In this document: piece by piece, positions 32,024-33,218 of the stretch
Numbering within the stretch: the first letter of the stretch is position 1
Layout: every line of letters starts with the position of its first letter
Assembly: GCA_022822565.1 (NCBI GenBank)
Contig: JAJEAX010000240.1
Location: 1 to 33,218 of the forward strand
Source of the DNA: Candidatus Latescibacterota bacterium
Lineage (GTDB): Bacteria; Latescibacterota; UBA2968
Reading direction: 5' to 3'
Length of the DNA stretch: 33,218 nt
The notes under the pieces: generated by a model
Database searches by the model: none
Told to the model about the DNA's origin: nothing
The model's input: only the letters and a program-made list of their open reading frames with translations
Made by a program: the position numbers and the translations under genes

Positions 32024-32308
32024 ATGGAGAAGGATCTGGATTTCTGGCGCGCGAAAATTGATGCCTTAGATGATCAAATTCTCGAGTTGCTCAATGAGCG
32101 TGCCCAGTATGCGCTGTCTGTGGGAAAAATTAAGCATGCCGAGGGTTTGCCCTTTCATGTCCCTGAACGAGAAACCCTGATTCTCAACCGCATTCGCGAA
32201 TTGAATGGCGGTCCTTTGGGTCACGAAGCAGCGCAACGTATTTTTAGACAGATTATCGATGAGTCACTGCGGTTAGAAGAAGATTACGCAGAGTTTAAAA
32301 AAAGGTAA
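32024..32308 (+). CDS. Stand-alone chorismate mutase (AroQ, P-protein-type)
   Basis: Chorismate mutase turns chorismate into prephenate for Phe and Tyr. The 94-aa all-helical AroQ protein has RAKIDALDDQILELLNERAQYALSVGKIK and ends NGGPLGHEAAQRIFRQIIDESLRLE. The GPL...IFR.II..S..LE ending is typical of the mutase domain of bifunctional PheA, so it resembles a detached PheA N-terminus. No prephenate dehydratase domain follows; DAHP synthase starts 6 nt later. It starts 4 nt after trpA. Confidence 0.92.
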   Translation: MEKDLDFWRAKIDALDDQILELLNERAQYALSVGKIKHAEGLPFHVPERETLILNRIRELNGGPLGHEAAQRIFRQIIDESLRLEEDYAEFKKR

Positions 32309-32313
32309 TTATC

Positions 32314-33218
32314 ATGAGTTTCAAACGGATTCAGCCCATTCCCAGTGCAGAAGAAATCCAGGATGTTTTGCCGCTGCCCGATGATTTGAAGGCTAAGAAG
32401 GAAGAACGCGATGCCGAGATTCGGGCTATTTTTGAGCGCAAGAGCGATAAGTTTTTGCTGGTTATTGGTCCGTGCTCGGCGCACAATGTCGATGCGGTGT
32501 GTGAATATGTGAATCGCCTGGCGCGGCTTCAAGAGCAGGTGAAGGACAAGTTGGTGCTCGTGCCGCGGATTTATACCAATAAGCCGCGCACGACTGGCGA
32601 GGGGTATAAGGGCATGGCTCATCAGCCCGATCCCAAAGGTATTCCCGATATGGTTGTTGGGATTAAGACCATTCGGCAGATGCAGATTCGCGCTTTCCGC
32701 GAGTCGCATTTGACGGCTGCCGATGAGATGCTCTATCCTTCGAATTTGCCTTATGTGGAGGATTTGCTGAGTTATATTGCCGTGGGGGCGCGGTCTGTTG
32801 AGAATCAGAATCATCGCCTGACCATTAGCGGTGTCGATGTGCCTGCGGGCATGAAAAATCCAACGGGTGGCGATCTGGATGTGATGTTCAATGCCATTTA
32901 TGCAGCGCAAATTCCGCATGTCTTTTTTCACAACGGTTGGGAAGTCAGCACGTCGGGCAATCCGCTGACGCATGCGGTGTTGCGCGGAATGTCGTATAAT
33001 GGGCGGAGCATCCCCAATTATCACTACGAAGATTTGATGCATATTGCCGAACAATATCTGGCGCGCAAGTTGAGCAATCCGACGATTATTGTGGATACGA
33101 ATCACAATAATTCAGATAAAATATTCTCCGAACAGCCGCGCATTGGTCTGGAGGTGATGCGCAGCCGCCGCCATTCTGCGCTTCTTCACAATGTGGTGCG
33201 CGGGTTGATGGTGGAGAG
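32314..33218 (+). CDS. DAHP synthase, type I-alpha (AroF/G/H-like), 3' end outside the window
   Basis: This enzyme condenses phosphoenolpyruvate and erythrose-4-phosphate to start the shikimate pathway. The 301 codons visible from ATG 32314 show LLVIGPCSAHN (48-58), PRIYTNKPRTTGEGYKG (84-100), PEP/E4P-binding AVGARSVENQNHR and IIVDTNHNNSDK, matching the E. coli AroF/G/H subtype without an ACT or mutase fusion. It is read to the window edge with no stop. The adjacent chorismate mutase could act as its regulatory partner, as in some non-covalent DAHPS-mutase complexes; that is inference. It is the last visible gene of the aromatic operon. Confidence 0.93.
   Translation, partial: MSFKRIQPIPSAEEIQDVLPLPDDLKAKKEERDAEIRAIFERKSDKFLLVIGPCSAHNVDAVCEYVNRLARLQEQVKDKLVLVPRIYTNKPRTTGEGYKGMAHQPDPKGIPDMVVGIKTIRQMQIRAFRESHLTAADEMLYPSNLPYVEDLLSYIAVGARSVENQNHRLTISGVDVPAGMKNPTGGDLDVMFNAIYAAQIPHVFFHNGWEVSTSGNPLTHAVLRGMSYNGRSIPNYHYEDLMHIAEQYLARKLSNPTIIVDTNHNNSDKIFSEQPRIGLEVMRSRRHSALLHNVVRGLMVE

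Noticed and set aside
32284-33105. 273-codon minus-strand open frame at the window end
   Set aside because: It is antisense to DAHP synthase, whose plus-strand frame has unmistakable motifs but runs off the window.
1-33218. CRISPR arrays, rRNA or tRNA genes
   Set aside because: No regularly spaced direct repeats and no tRNA- or rRNA-like conserved blocks were seen on either strand.

Overview
The window reads as chromosomal DNA of an uncultured Gram-negative bacterium of the FCB superphylum, most plausibly Latescibacterota or a close relative. This is an inference. The clues are a PorV-type outer-membrane protein next to a protein ending in a type IX secretion (T9SS)-like C-terminal domain, dockerin-like EF-hand modules on secreted proteins, TolB-propeller/beta-barrel proteins, and a dispersed 28-bp repeat. 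No rRNA, tRNA or CRISPR array was seen.

Layout. (1) 1-2175 is a decayed or mobile zone. A complete-looking IS3-family element (2-1257) has landed in the 3' end of a pentapeptide-repeat gene, followed by the 3' stub of a sensor histidine kinase. (2) 2176-15189 holds eight minus-strand genes spaced 2-57 nt apart, probably one operon read from 15189 down. In order they are a PorV-like porin, a PQQ-type sugar dehydrogenase with a dockerin-like N-terminus, an M6-protease-like protein whose zinc site is lost, a 1012-aa peptidase/TolB-propeller/beta-barrel protein, two paralogous small membrane proteins, an HEFQH metalloprotease with a dockerin-like C-terminus, and a D-aminoacylase-family amidohydrolase. 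Together they look like a cell-surface degradation or secretion set. (3) 15485-18970 (plus strand) holds a Trm112-like protein, a thioredoxin/SPATA20-like lipoprotein, an RmlD-like reductase and a DPM1-like glycosyltransferase. (4) 18986-20524 holds a promoter and a compact FtsX-type permease plus LolD-like ATPase. (5) 20533-21079 holds a small toxin-antitoxin-like pair. (6) 21117 to the window end is a large aromatic amino acid operon: leader peptide/attenuator, trpE, trpG, trpD, a Gfo/Idh/MocA protein, trpC, trpF, tyrS, an HMGL-like aldolase, a TumA/TumE-like toxin-antitoxin pair, trpB, trpA, a stand-alone chorismate mutase and a DAHP synthase cut by the window edge.

How they work together. 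DAHP synthase supplies the shikimate pathway, TrpEG to TrpBA carry chorismate to tryptophan, and chorismate mutase diverts chorismate to Phe/Tyr. TyrRS consumes Tyr. The best single observation is the leader upstream of trpE. It is a 32-codon peptide with 12 aromatic residues (one Trp, six Tyr including four consecutive UAU codons, five Phe). It overlaps an 11-bp antiterminator arm that competes with a 12-bp intrinsic terminator just before trpE. This is a textbook attenuator logic, but it appears tuned to all three aromatic amino acids, especially Tyr, and the operon carries tyrS.
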